DNA of 64,000 bases from Hymenopellis radicata (Eukaryota > Basidiomycota > Agaricomycetes > Agaricales > Physalacriaceae), in NCBI GenBank assembly GCA_015501595.1, contig JADNRX010000001.1, forward strand, positions 1,212,363 to 1,276,362. The letters run 5' to 3'. The number at the start of each line of letters is the position of its first letter. The first letter of the stretch is position 1. Below the pieces are notes generated by a model. That model did not search any database. It was not told where the DNA came from and was given only the letters and a program-made list of their open reading frames with translations. This document shows positions 12,421 through 23,807 of this stretch, piece after piece. A program made the position numbers and the translations under genes.

Positions 12421-14190
12421 ATGAGGACGATGATGCTGATGACTGTACTGATATTCACTTTGATACCCTTCGGTCTGCCTTACTGGTTAATGGCAGCCAG
12501 TAAGTGTTCTATCATGAAAATACTGACCGTAACACGTTCATAGACAACATACTCACTACTCAACGGCTGGACCCTATCTTGTCACCTGGAAATGTGGCAA
12601 CGCATGTGCATTCAGGCGAGCATGTTGACCGCGCTTTACGCTTACGGTGCATCCTCAGTCATTCTTCAAGTACTTGGAGGAAGCAACTTCTCCATAAACC
12701 TCACGACGACGGCTGAACTCCGGGAGAGTGGCTGCACGTCAATCCCCGTTCAGGAAGACAAGAGCAACTACTGGTACCCTGTCAGTCGTTCTGTATCTTC
12801 CTTGAGGGGACAACGTTGCTGACAACCTCCCAGCACCTGTACTTCCAGTAAATGCCAATGTTCATCTTTTTTGCTATGCGTGAACCATGATATAGGAAGA
12901 ATGATGGCTCCTTCATTGCCGCCAACGGCAGTGCTGTCATGTATGGTCAATACTATTGTAGCGATGAATTTTTAAACTGACACTGTAACTATTAGATGTA
13001 TGCTCATTCGCTCGACTTCAGAACGGGTATTCGACACTATCATTCTAGATTACTTGTTTAGCGACAACTCCTCCGTGACGACACCATTTCCCGACGACGT
13101 GTGTCCTCCCCGCTCGGAAATCCAGTTCCTAATCCTCCATGTAGTTTCGAATGATATCTGGAGACCCGGATTTGCGTACCTTGAATGCGTCGAGTTTTGC
13201 TCAGCAAGCGGTAACTTTTCTCTGTCTCAATTTCGACGGCGAGTCTCCAAGAACCAACGAACTCCCAGTCGATCAGGACTGTCCTTCTGGAATTCGGGCA
13301 CAGGTCGTGAGTGCATTGCATCATGCATACATTCTCCTGACAGTGGCAGAATTTCCCTTCGTGTTGGGATGGAGTGAATGTTGATTCGGACGATCACAAA
13401 TCTCACGTTGCATTCCCATCAACTGGGCCAGATAACGGAACTTGCGAAGACGCAGGATATCCTATCACACTTCCAAGGATATTTTTGGAGGTATTGTTCG
13501 AGTAACCGGATCTACTCTATCTATGACTTACCATGGTAGGTTTACTGGATCACTTCCGTGTTTTCAGCGATGCGTAGCGAGGCAATGACGCCCAGTCAAC
13601 CATTTGTGTAAAATTCCCATGCGCCTTTTCACCCTGACGCGTCTAACGTCGTCTAAGTTTTGCCAACGGTGACCCTACTGGGTATGGTTATCATGCGGAC
13701 TTCTTCAACGGATGGGAGCCGGGCGTCCTGCAGAAGGCGATCAATGTCTGCAATTGTAATCCGTACGGCGACCCTACCTGTTGCGTCGCTGCTGGCGCAT
13801 TCACCATGGATAGCAAGAAGCAGTGCTATATCTCCAACACGGTTGACGAACAAGGTGCGTGTTCATTTGTATTCACGAACTCCAGCGAAGACTCATACAC
13901 ATACAGCGCTTGGAAATCTGAGTGTTCTCCCCGGCGCAAACCCCGTCCAGGCCCCGTGCTTTGAGACCTATTACCCGGACTTCACGCCTTCCCTTCTAGA
14001 TCCAGTTTATGTTGGGCAGACAGCTCCCAACAAGACTGGCGAAATAGTTCGGGTTGCAACGACGATCAACGTGGCCCAGACTGCCAAGGAAACATGTATA
14101 AGGAAGGGAGCTGCAGAAAGGCCTACATTGGGATGGACATTCCTGATTGTACATGTATCAAGTATCTGGTATTTTCTCTACGTGGTGTAG
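12421..14190 (+). CDS. DUF1996 secreted protein, copy A
   Basis: The signal peptide (MLMTVLIFTLIPFGLPYWLM) is followed by the DUF1996 hallmarks in order: TQRLDPILSPGNVATHVHS, VLGGSNFS, CTSIPVQEDKSNYWYPHLYF, a YLFSD-like block, FRMISGDPDLRTLNASS, FPSCWDGVNVDSDDHKSHVAF, LPRIFLEVYW, NGDPTGYGYHADFFNGWEPG and CNCNPYGDPTCC. At least nine short introns are needed. The one after VHS appears to use a GC donor (12616), where copy B uses GT. The protein ends in a hydrophobic segment (TFLIVHVSSIWYFLYVV), suggesting a GPI signal or membrane tail. Biochemical function is unknown; secretion to the wall or outside is inferred. One or two small exons near 12950-13040 are unresolved. Confidence 0.85.
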
Positions 14191-14395
14191 CTTTTAGCAT
14201 AGGTTGGTGAGTAACGCCACGTTTAGTATAAATCTGTCTGCTTAATACTTTTCAGACACGTGATCGCGCTTGGCACCAACGACTTTGTCTGAGACTATTC
14301 TCTCTTTAAGTTGTACGCAAGAAAGCTTGTTTGCGGGCTGATCAACAACCTAAATGACACTGCTCTAGCGATAAAGTCACTTTGCTCACACCACG

Positions 14396-16169
14396 ATGAA
14401 TATCTTTCTTTTCGCTTCTCTCCTCGCATGTCTCGTGGAGTCGGTGTTTGCCTTCTTTTACATGGCTGCCAGTATGTCTCGCAAATTATGTGCGTAGCAT
14501 GAGCTTATGTGGCGACGACAACAGACAATCTTCTCACATCGCAGCGCTTGGACCCAATAATGTATCCTGGCATAGTGGCCGCTCATGCACATTCTAGTGC
14601 GTAGTCATCACCTCGCAGCTTTTGTATGCTGATACTTGACCAGTTATCGGAGCTAGCAACATTTCGCGCAATATGACCACGGCGGATCTTCGAGAGAGTG
14701 CGTGCACATCCATGCCAATCGTGGAGGATAAAAGCGCCTACTGGTATCCGGTTCGTTCAGTTCCTCGTGAATCGTGGTCACCCGAATGTTCAACTCGTCT
14801 CAGATTCTCTACTTCCAGTAAGCGTTTGTTGTCGACGAAGGAAGAGAGGAATTCATCGCGCGCCAGGCATCGGGATGGAACCTTCTCGTCTGTTAACTCC
14901 AGTGCTTCAATGTCAGTCTCTCACTTTTCAGTCATACCGTAACACTGACCTCCAGACAGTTGTACGTGTCTCGCCTTCTTCACAGCCTTAACTCGACTAT
15001 GTTTCAGATTACATGTTCAGTGACAATTCTTCGGAAACAACGCCATTTCCCGATAACGTGCGTAGCCCAAGTCAACAAGCTCACTGCTGCGTAACGCTTT
15101 CAATGACAGTTTCGTGTGATTGCTGGAGACTCTAAACTGCGCTCCTTCAACGCATCAAGTTATGCTCAATTAGGCGTGAAGTTTTCTTGCAGTAATGGAT
15201 ACAGCAATTCCCAGATGACGCATGGACTCCCAGAAGACACGCTCTGCTCACACGGGCTAACAGGGGTGATTGTACGTGTCACTCTCAATCTGTTTTGCAG
15301 CGCCTGACTTGCTCAGGATTTCCCTTCATGTTGGGACGGCGTCAACCTCGATTCAGAAAATCATTTCTCCCACACAGCATATCCGTCGAAAGGCCCGGAC
15401 AGCGGAATCTGTGATGATCCCGCGTACCCCATAACATTTCCCAGAGTCGTCCTGCAGGTGTGTGCGATGTAACCAGGTCTCCACGAGGTTCATTCTGGAT
15501 TAGGTTGATTGGATGATTGCGCCATTCGCAGCCATACGTGACCAAGCAATGTTTCCCAGTCAACCATATGTGTAAGCCCTTTCCTGCTAGGCGAGTCTTC
15601 GTGTATTCACTCCAGACTAGGTTGTCAAACGGTGACCCCACCGGTTACAGTTACCATGCGGACTTCTATAATGGCTGGGACACTGGAGTTCTTCAAAAAG
15701 CAATAGAGCGTTGCAACTGCGACCCGCACGGAAATCCGACCTGCTGTGCCAACAATGGTACTTTCACATTGGACACCACGCAAGGGTGTTTTGTTTCGGA
15801 TATCGTCGACGAGCAGGGTGGGTCAATCATCATAACATCTGTCAGGCTCCTTGACAACAAAGTCTTCTAGTCCTCGGTACGATACCTAAGCTTACTGGAC
15901 CCAACCCTGTTCAGGACAAGTGCTTCGAACAATACAGGACAACATACATACCTCCCATCCTTGCGCCAGTTTATGTATCGAGAACGGGGCCACCCACGCT
16001 GATTGGGCAAGTTATTGTTCCTGAGAACAGTACGGGTGCGTCACAGACTGCTGAAGGGACGTGTCTACGCACAGCAGCACCGTCAGGCGCTGACGGGCTA
16101 TATCCAGCGTGGATAGCGGCCGCATGTATCTTTATGCTGGGGCTCATGTACGACTTACTGAACGTCTAA
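14396..16169 (+). CDS. DUF1996 secreted protein, copy B
   Basis: Tandem paralogue 206 bp downstream of copy A on the same strand, with the same exon plan. Signal peptide MNIFLFASLLACLVESVFAF, then TSQRLDPIMYPGIVAAHAHS, CTSMPIVEDKSAYWYP, a YMFSDN block, FPSCWDGVNLDSENHFSHTA, NGDPTGYSYHADFYNGWDTG and CNCDPHGNPTCC. It also ends in a hydrophobic tail (AWIAAACIFMLGLMYDLLNV), so both copies are probably membrane- or GPI-anchored. A micro-exon near 14956-14961 could not be joined in frame with confidence. Divergence from copy A shows an old duplication. Function is unknown. Confidence 0.82.
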
Positions 16170-16299
16170 TATACTTCGAAGGACGAGTTCATACGCTTGT
16201 AATCTTGATTTTCATAGTCACTAGTAAAGCGACGCGTCCTACACGTGAGTTAGGGTCAGCGTAAATGGCAGAGCTCGGAACGGCAAACGCCTTGATGCG

Positions 16300-18192
16300 G
16301 TGCCGGTATATGGCTACAGCGTTTGCTCACGCGTCTCCTACTGGCGCTCGGCCATGTCGAGCAGAATCGGGAGCTCAAAGACCCCCTTTAGAGCCTCGAA
16401 AGGGCGCCCCAGGAAGTCTCCGTTCAGTGCAGACACGAACTTGGGATCCTATGACCGCAAGGATCCCTTTCGCGCTTTCAATGTCATAGCCGGTCTTCTG
16501 GCGTCTCTCGCGACGCGGGTCGGCGGCTGCCAATATAAGCTGACCACAGAGGAGCACACACTCTCGCTTCACCTCTTGGGAATCGTCGAGCCTTATATTA
16601 GCGCGCATCCGTCGCGGCGCACCCTTATCACTCGCCAGCCGACTGAAATATTGGATGCCATCGTGTTCCACATCGACTCCAGGCAGGACTTGCTTTCTTT
16701 CGCGTTATCGTGTCAAAGGATGCACGGTATCGTTATACCCCGTCACTTTGAATATCGCCACCTGCGTTGCAAAGTCAGCTCGATCAGCGTCTGGAACCAT
16801 CTCATCGTCAACCGCTCCCTTGCGAAGAATGTACGGAGGCTGGAGATCATGGATGAGCGCTCGGCAGAAGCGGAATACGTTCCGTCAGGAATTATGGTTT
16901 CTGATACGGATTTAGAATCTACGGACGACGAGTTGAGCATGCACGACAAGCAAGAAAGATTTCTTGTCGCCGCGCTCACAAAGATGACGTCCCTCGGGTC
17001 ATTCACTTGGTCGTGTAACCATTCCCCCATCTCCATTGACAATGTTTGGCCAACGTTGCTTAAATGCCGGTCGCTCGCAGAAGTCCATATTAAAGACAAT
17101 ATGGTGTTTGGTCCTGCCAATGAAGAGGAGTCTTCCACTGGACGTTCTCTTGTAGTAAGCTAAGCTCAATTGTTCGCGTGCTTTCCTTGATTAAATGACC
17201 GGTGCTAGCTACCATCCGTGAAAACGGCTTCCTTCCAGTCGACCAAACATAAATACGGTGCATGCCCAAATCCGGGCCTGGGACGCGTCAAAAGTCTTCT
17301 CAATTACTGTCCCAATCTCGAGGTATGTGTCTTCTCTTCGTTATTCTGCACGGACGTACACTGAAATCTCCAACAGAATCTAGACATATCGTACACTCGG
17401 CCGCAACCTACTGCTCCTGCCCAGGTCCCAGCTGATGAACTCTTCTTATACGGCAGATGGCAACATCTCAACTCCCTCACGCTGACCAACCTTCGCTGCT
17501 TACCCGGCGGTGGCCTGGATGCAGCTTCTTCTTTCCTTCTGGCTCATGTTAACCTGGAAATTCTCCATCTCGACATCACTGGCATGACCTCCAGTACCAG
17601 ACTTGCTCTGGGTCCCAATGCTCTCCCGCGTTTACGAGAACTCAAGGCCTCAAAGGACATCGTTGCAGACATTCTTCAGAGTCCTACTGATGAACCTCGT
17701 CCTTTGGAAATCCTGAAAGGTGTACGCCTGTCTGGGTCCCAAGCTGGAGATCAGGCGTTTATGACGAGCTTGAAACTATTCGCTCCCGACGTAAAGCGAA
17801 TTGAGTTGAGCGGCTGGCACGATATGGAGGACATACGCCGTTTAGTCGAGGCCGCGCCCCGACTTATATGGCTTGACACCGGCAAGAAGCTCACCGGCGC
17901 GCCAGGAATTGTGAACAACACCGTCGAATGGGCAAACATGCTGTCGGGCGTTCCCGACCTCGCCACTTTCCATGGTGTCAAATTCTTCTACGAAGCCTCC
18001 CAAACAGCCACCGGCCACGCCGACAGATCGAGAAATCGGAGGAACGAGGAGGTGGCTAGTCTCTTGGCCTGGAAATGCACGAAGCTCAGGAGGTTGGATC
18101 ATTGGGAGGATGGGTCTTCCAAGGTTATCATTCTTGCAAGAGAGAAAGATGGTGTCAAGTGGGACGTCAGGCGTGTCAAGACCTCCAACTAG
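16300..18192 (+). CDS. F-box/leucine-rich-repeat-like protein
   Basis: Exons about 16300-17154, 17209-17322 and 17377-18192 join in frame. The F-box is seen in TRQPTEILDAIVFHIDSRQD and LLSFALSCQRMH, with HFEYRHLRC following. After it come irregular leucine-rich strands (HLNSLTLTNLRCL, NLEILHLDITGM, VKRIELSGW, LIWLDTGKK, LRRLDHW). Such proteins are substrate receptors of SCF ubiquitin ligases through Skp1; the target is unknown. The first Met is uncertain: 16300 is the longest frame, 16354 (MSSRIG) is an alternative, and an upstream intron is possible because the F-box lies about 110 residues in. Confidence 0.75.
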
Positions 18193-19131
18193 AAAAATTC
18201 GGGCTTATTTTTTCCGGATGGGCGACCGTCCTCGCACCATACGAAGATCGTGCGTGCAAGGATCTATCCATCGAAAATTGCTATATAGTAAAACTCTGTC
18301 TCTACAGGTCGCTAGTACCAGTATCAGTATACCATCTGTACCCTTTTGTTGCTATGCTCACCTATGCTATGTGTTTTGGCACGCAGACTTTCCTTGCGCG
18401 AGCTCATCGAAGAATTCGTACCGAGATAATCGAGGTATACTAAAGTTGCATATCAAGACCGTGGCTCCTGCCTATCTCTGAGCGGAATCGCAATGACCGG
18501 ACGCGACCGCCCCAATACGCAGCTCGGAGAAAGTCAAGGCAGAAATATCAGAATCCTGATATAACAACTTGTAGAGTTCATTCAATAGATGAAACAAGGA
18601 ACCAAGTACCGCAGATTCCTTCGTCATCACCAAAAGCATCGGACTGATCTCCTGACGCTTCAGCAGGCTCTCCAGATTTTCGAGCAAAAGAGTGTCCCTT
18701 TTCGTCGCGTTCGATACTGGCAAGGGTATTGAAGAAGCGCACGAGAACGACGGTCGGTCAGCCCTCACCCAGTGAAGGATGAGCGTACGCTTGGGAGCAT
18801 CCCATACCATGAAGCCAACCTAGGTGAATTCATGAAAGGCGGTTTGCCTGGTAGAACTGTGTTACTAAGGGAGTCGTAAAAGTATGCTGAATTGAATCGT
18901 GTCTATGTCTACGCTACATGAATGGGATAAGAATGACGAGATGAGAGATGACGAGAGATGGGATGCGAGATGAGAGATGCCAGAGAGATGAAAGGTAGTA
19001 AAGAAACAGATCCTAGCGGTACAGACTGTGATAAAAGAGAAAGAGAGATAATGAATGTGGGAATAAGTAGAAAAAAAAGAAGGAACGAGTTGTGATAGTA
19101 TAGCAGAAAACTTTCTCATCTTCGACTTCAT
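18193..19131. other. Gap with a GA-rich tract, no secure gene
   Basis: Between 18472 and 18810 the minus strand has a 112-codon frame (WDAPKRTLILHWVRADRPSF; LLKRQEISPMLLVM) that looks protein-like but has no recognised family and no clear gene context. From about 18930 to 19060 the plus strand is a purine-rich run built on GAGATGAGAGATG-like units. I cannot support a gene here. Confidence 0.4.
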
Positions 19132-20922
19132 CTAAGCCGCCGGGCGCAGATGCCGCAATGTCGCGCAACTCTCGAAATGCCTCCCTATATTCTCCTGCCT
19201 CGATTGTCTCAACAAGCAGAATGGGCAGAGGACATGCATATCGACATGCGCGTTCTCAATGTGCTTCTCGAAGGAGCGCATGTCTTTATACTTTTTGGTG
19301 CACTCTTTGTTGCGCTTTTTGATGGGACATCTATGGATGTCGTCACTCTTCAGGGCCTCCATGATTTCGGGATGCGTTTTCATGTGTGTCCAGAGTTCCG
19401 CACGCGTGTAGTGGCCATGCGCTTCAGGACAGCCCGCCACGCAGCAGCCGTGCGAGTCCGACATGTAACAATAGTAGACACTCGGGCAGATCTTGCTGAG
19501 GGCCTCCCGGCCGGTGGCTGGGAGGAGCGACCCGCAGTAGCCGGAAGGGCTGTCGAGGGTAATGATAATTAGTTCGGGATGCAAGGGCAAAAAGCATAAA
19601 ACTGACCAGTCGCGTACGAGTCCACTCGGGGCGGACGGAAGGACGCCTTTGGTCCGGGAACCCCTAGCTGAGGCGTAAGGTCCATGGGTCGCTTTCCTCC
19701 TGGAACTGGGTCTAAATTAGAAATCTGCTGCAGAACATAGTTAACATATCGACTAACCGACGTGCAGATCCCAAAGACGAGTGAGCCAGCGGGACAGAGG
19801 GAGCGGATGCGACCTCTGGAGAGGCAGAAGATGTATGGGTTGAGGGAGCGGAATCGTCTGAAACTGAGGGCCACTGTGGCATATCTGAAGTCGCCCGAGT
19901 AGGGGAAGGGAATTGAGACCATCCAAGAGACCACGCCGCGGCAGATGAACCCCCCGCTTGGGGGACGTGAGGTGCAAAACCAAACGATGGAGCGGCGGCG
20001 GCCGCGACACCCCAAGTGGGAACAGAATTGAAGTTGGCGCGCGGGGTGAAATCAAGTTGACTCGGGAGCGGAGCGACAGAAGAGAAGGGCTGGTTTACGT
20101 CGTAGACAGAGTTGAATGTTTGGTTCACATCGTAGATGGAGGTGTATGCTCGGCTTTTGTCGTAGAAGTTTCCTTGGTTTCCGTTGTAGGAGGAGGGGTA
20201 TGCTCGGTTTACGTTGAAAGAGGAGGAATTGTATGCTTGGTCTTTGTCAGAGGAGGGGAGTGTGTATGTTTGGTAGGAGGTGGTGGACGGCTGAGGCTGG
20301 TAGTAGCTACACGAAAAGAAGACGGGTCAGGAAAGACTCAGAACCGAAAGCAAAGGAATGCGACGTACGACGCGTCGCTATCGAAATCAGGTTGAGCTGT
20401 ATAGTCTGTGTTGGTGTAGGTGGTGTCTTGAGAGTTGAGATCCACCAGTGAGGTGTCGATCCTGCGGTGGGAAGGTCAGAGAGGCCTGAAGTGTTTGCAG
20501 GGAGTAAACATACTTTGGCAGTTCAGGGGAGTCCAAGGGCGCCTCAAAATCACTGGGTGGGCTGAAGATGGAGTCAAATTTCACGATATTGTAACGTTCA
20601 GGCAGAATGAACATACTTGTAATTCTTGAACAACGTACTCAGGTCAACCGGAGTGCGAAAATCGTCTGCGCCGGGAGCTTGGAGCAGATTAACGTTTCCC
20701 GACCGCATCCTGTAAGCCTTGAATATTATTGAAAGGGTGGAGTAGGAGAAACCCGCACGGTTGCGTGTAATAATTCGATGCAAGGAACGCGTCCAAGTCG
20801 TTGTCGAAAGTAGCAGATCTAGGCGCAGAGTTAATACATTGAATAAAGATCCGAAAGGTGGGATAAACGCACTCGTTGTTGTTGGTGTCAAGAAAAGAGG
20901 AGGAATCGTAGTTGAAGGCCAT
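19132..20922 (-). CDS. C2H2-type zinc-finger protein with low-complexity body
   Basis: Start MAFNYDSSSFLD at 20922. Small exons follow (FDSIFSPPSDFEAPLDSPEL around 20550), then an N/S/Y-rich stretch with imperfect repeats (YDVNQTFNS, YDVNQPFSS), an alanine run and S/P-rich sequence to about 19740. The final exon holds cysteine/histidine pairs: CCVAGCPEAHGHYTRAELWTH-x-H, CPIKKRNKECTKKYKDMRSF with HIENAH, and CPFC with a later H and C, arranged as two or three C2H2-like fingers. A transcription factor is likely, with the low-complexity part as activation region. Introns inside 19600-20600 were not all fixed. Confidence 0.6.
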
Positions 20923-23109
20923 GTCGGTGCAAGTATTGGAATAGCTGAAGGAGAAGAAGATACAGTTGCTGAGGAATTGAAGAATGAGAGGAAAGCAGTC
21001 GACAGCCTATTTATGTGTCATGTTGTCGCGTCCACTTTCGATGGTCTTTGGGACTGCACAATGGGAGGACAGGCGTCCATTGCCGTTTTGGGACGACAAT
21101 AAATAATGTCACCCATCATTCTATTGTCCCTCGGGGCCATAACAAGTTGGATGCAAATTCAAGTCGGGGATGAATTCAGTGAGATGGATATTGTAGCGCG
21201 GCGGCAGAAAGCGACGAGTCGCTGCCCATAACGATATTTTCCGCCCTCGTGCATCTTGAAGGAAGATTTACTTGAAGACGAGATAAAAAGCTTTCCGAGT
21301 TCATTCGCCTGAAGAAACAGGGACGACATGAGGCCGGGTTTGCGTTTGGAGACCTTGATCTACCTTGACTGGAAAGGTTAACGTTTAACCGGCAAATGCC
21401 GTATCGAGGCCGATCAATTCATTAACAGATTTCTCTGGAAGCACTTCCGCATTCTACCGAGAATGCCGTCGACAGTGGTCCCATGGTGCCAACGGCCTAG
21501 TCACCTACTATTTGTTACAATGGGAACCCGCAACTCCATATGCGAAAACGGCATGTTTGGTCATATTAGTTTTGCCCGATCTTACTTGATAAGGAAGGAG
21601 CGCGCACGCGTCCATAGAAAATTTGTGTCACCGTGAATACACCTCTCCTGCGGTCCACGACAACAAGATATCCACATTGTAGCTGCACGACAATTATATT
21701 TCATATGTCAGGATTGTGTGTACAAGGTTACAGGAAATTTCTTGGAACCGTTCTTATGCAATAGCGCGGCGAATGTTCGGTCAAGATCAAATTGACGCGT
21801 CGAGGTACTGTCACGATATGTCTAGCCAACGATGGAGACCACCAATCACCACAAAACTTGGTGAGGCCAAGACTTGCACTTATATGTCTGTAATATGCTA
21901 GTCAGAGGGCAGTGGAATCGCTGCATTATAGCTTGTAACCATTGCGACTGGTTGAATTTCACTGAAAAACACACTGAATGTTCGAGCATTGTATTAGACT
22001 AAATGAGAATATCTGTGAATTCTGCTGCCAACAAGTCATTGTATACAGTAGTAAGTTGCGAGAAAACAAACGGCAGGGCATTTCGTGGAAGGAAGCTGTC
22101 GGAACACGCGATGTAAAATGGGAACCAGGTTTTTGCTCAGATCGGGGCGGAAACATCTGATACTAACAACTACAAACATGCCGTTTTCGCGGGTTCCCAG
22201 TTACAATACCTTGCCGGCTGAATTGCCGACTCAGTTCAGGGTCAAAATTTTAGTTGTTCTATGCAAAATGCTCCAATTGGCAAGGAGAACAAACCCACAG
22301 AAGGAATTTTTAATTAAGTCAAAATTGAGGGAGTTTTTTTCTCGGGCCGTTCGGACAGATTGGCGTGTGACGCTTTTTGGCTGGGGTCACTGCCCGTCAC
22401 ATCACGCTTTTTGGGTCAATCTGAGATTGGCGTCTGTGCAAAATAGTAGGTGACTAAGCCGTTTGCACCATAGAGTACTGCCAATTGGAGCAGGAGCAGC
22501 CACATCCAGGTCCTACGGGATGTAGAATATTCCTTTCTGGAATTGGGGAACTAGAATATCATGGCCATTGTCGCATATCAGAATTCCAGACTAGATACCC
22601 ACGGTCCCCACCTAGTAGAGTGAGGGAGTGGCACTCTACTATGCTGGGTATTGGATCCTCTTCTGCGTGTTTTCGCTGTCTAGGTTTTCTAGATATTGAG
22701 GATTGTTCTTCAAGGAGGTATACTACAGCTGCGTACACCTAAGACCTTCATTCACTTCAAGTTCAACTTCCCCAGTGACTTCTGGTATTCGGCGCTCATC
22801 GTGTTGGGTTGTAATAACAATATGCGGCAAAGGCCCCGCTGGGGGAACTGCCGCCCACGCACAGCTTAGGGGGAAGGCTCTGTCTGATGAGCCAGTATTA
22901 CCAATAATCGCTGGGATGCCATACTTCTTCGTGCCACTCACCCCAACAGTGTTTATTCTTGTTTACCCTATTGTCCAGTATTTGTCCCCTTCTTTGAGCC
23001 CGTGCGCATTTCTCGCGCGTAATGTATGACAGACTCGGAGAAAGCAGAGTTCTGCATCGCGGGCACCAATGATTTGGTAATAATCTTATTAGCAAGGCCT
23101 ACTGCCTCC
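20923..23109. other. Gene-poor tract of about 2.2 kb
   Basis: No supported coding region. Longest frames are 20761-21102 (antisense to the zinc-finger gene) and 22085-22453 (no recognisable motif). It contains a perfect 10-bp inverted repeat at 22613-22622 and 22632-22641 (TAGTAGAGTG / CACTCTACTA, 9-bp loop). It may be decayed transposon sequence, but I see no transposase or terminal repeats. Confidence 0.4.
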
Positions 23110-23700
23110 CTACACTACTTGATCATCGGCAGAATCACCGCCAGTATCAGTGGCACCCTCGGTAGTCGTACTGTCATCTTCGCCCGTTCCGCCATCTCCT
23201 GCTGTGTCATCGTCTGCGAGTGTCGTATCATCTTCGTCCGTACCCTCTTCATCCGAGTCGGCGTCATCGGCGTCACTCGCGCCACCATCATCCGTCTCAT
23301 CCCCTTCATCTGTATCTCCGGAAGAATCCGAAATTCCTAATCCCTCCCTAGCCGCCTTCATCAATGCCCAATCCTTCGTGTCACCGTGAATATACCACAT
23401 CCCCAACCCCAGCATCTCATGCTTCTTCGCATACGCGCCTTTCATCTTGATAGACTGGGGAACATCGTACGACACCAGGATGCCATCCGAGTCGGAGGTC
23501 AAGAAGCGCGTAAGAGAGAGCATTTGTCCCAGTGACGCGTGACTTCACCGGCGCCCTTGAAAGAGGAAGATAAGGCGCCTTGTTTGATGAGAGCGTTCAA
23601 TTGAATCTGCGACGTTCCTCCTTCTGGAGACAGAGTTCCGTCACCACCTCCAGTCGAGTCTGGATCATCGCTGAGGCATTGCCGTCGCGCAAGTCGTGGA
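23110..23700 (-). pseudogene. GH18 chitinase C-terminal relic with acidic tail
   Basis: Reading leftwards from about 23700: a block with LNALIKQGALSSSF then GAGEVTRHWDKCS, then ILVSYDVPQSIKMKGAYAKK and LGLGMWYIHGDTKDWALMKA. The last part matches the end of a family-18 chitinase barrel ((V/I)SYD, KGAYAKK, beta-8 strand with MW). Between HWDKCS and TRFLTSDSDG, near 23523, the frame slips with no intron to explain it. The first 200 or more residues, including the catalytic DxxDxE strand, are absent. The frame continues into a roughly 75-residue D/E/G/T-rich tail. A truncated, frameshifted copy is the simplest reading. Confidence 0.6.
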
Positions 23701-23807
23701 GAACAAAATTCTTGTGTATATGGTGGGTTGCAGGTATCGACAACAGTATAAAGTCTGTAGGCAAGAAAATGATATGTAACTTGGGTATATAGACCATGAG
23801 GCCGAGA

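Noticed and set aside
18930..19060. Possible CRISPR-like or satellite array
   Set aside because: The units are short, irregular GA-rich strings without spacers of constant length; low-complexity sequence explains it.
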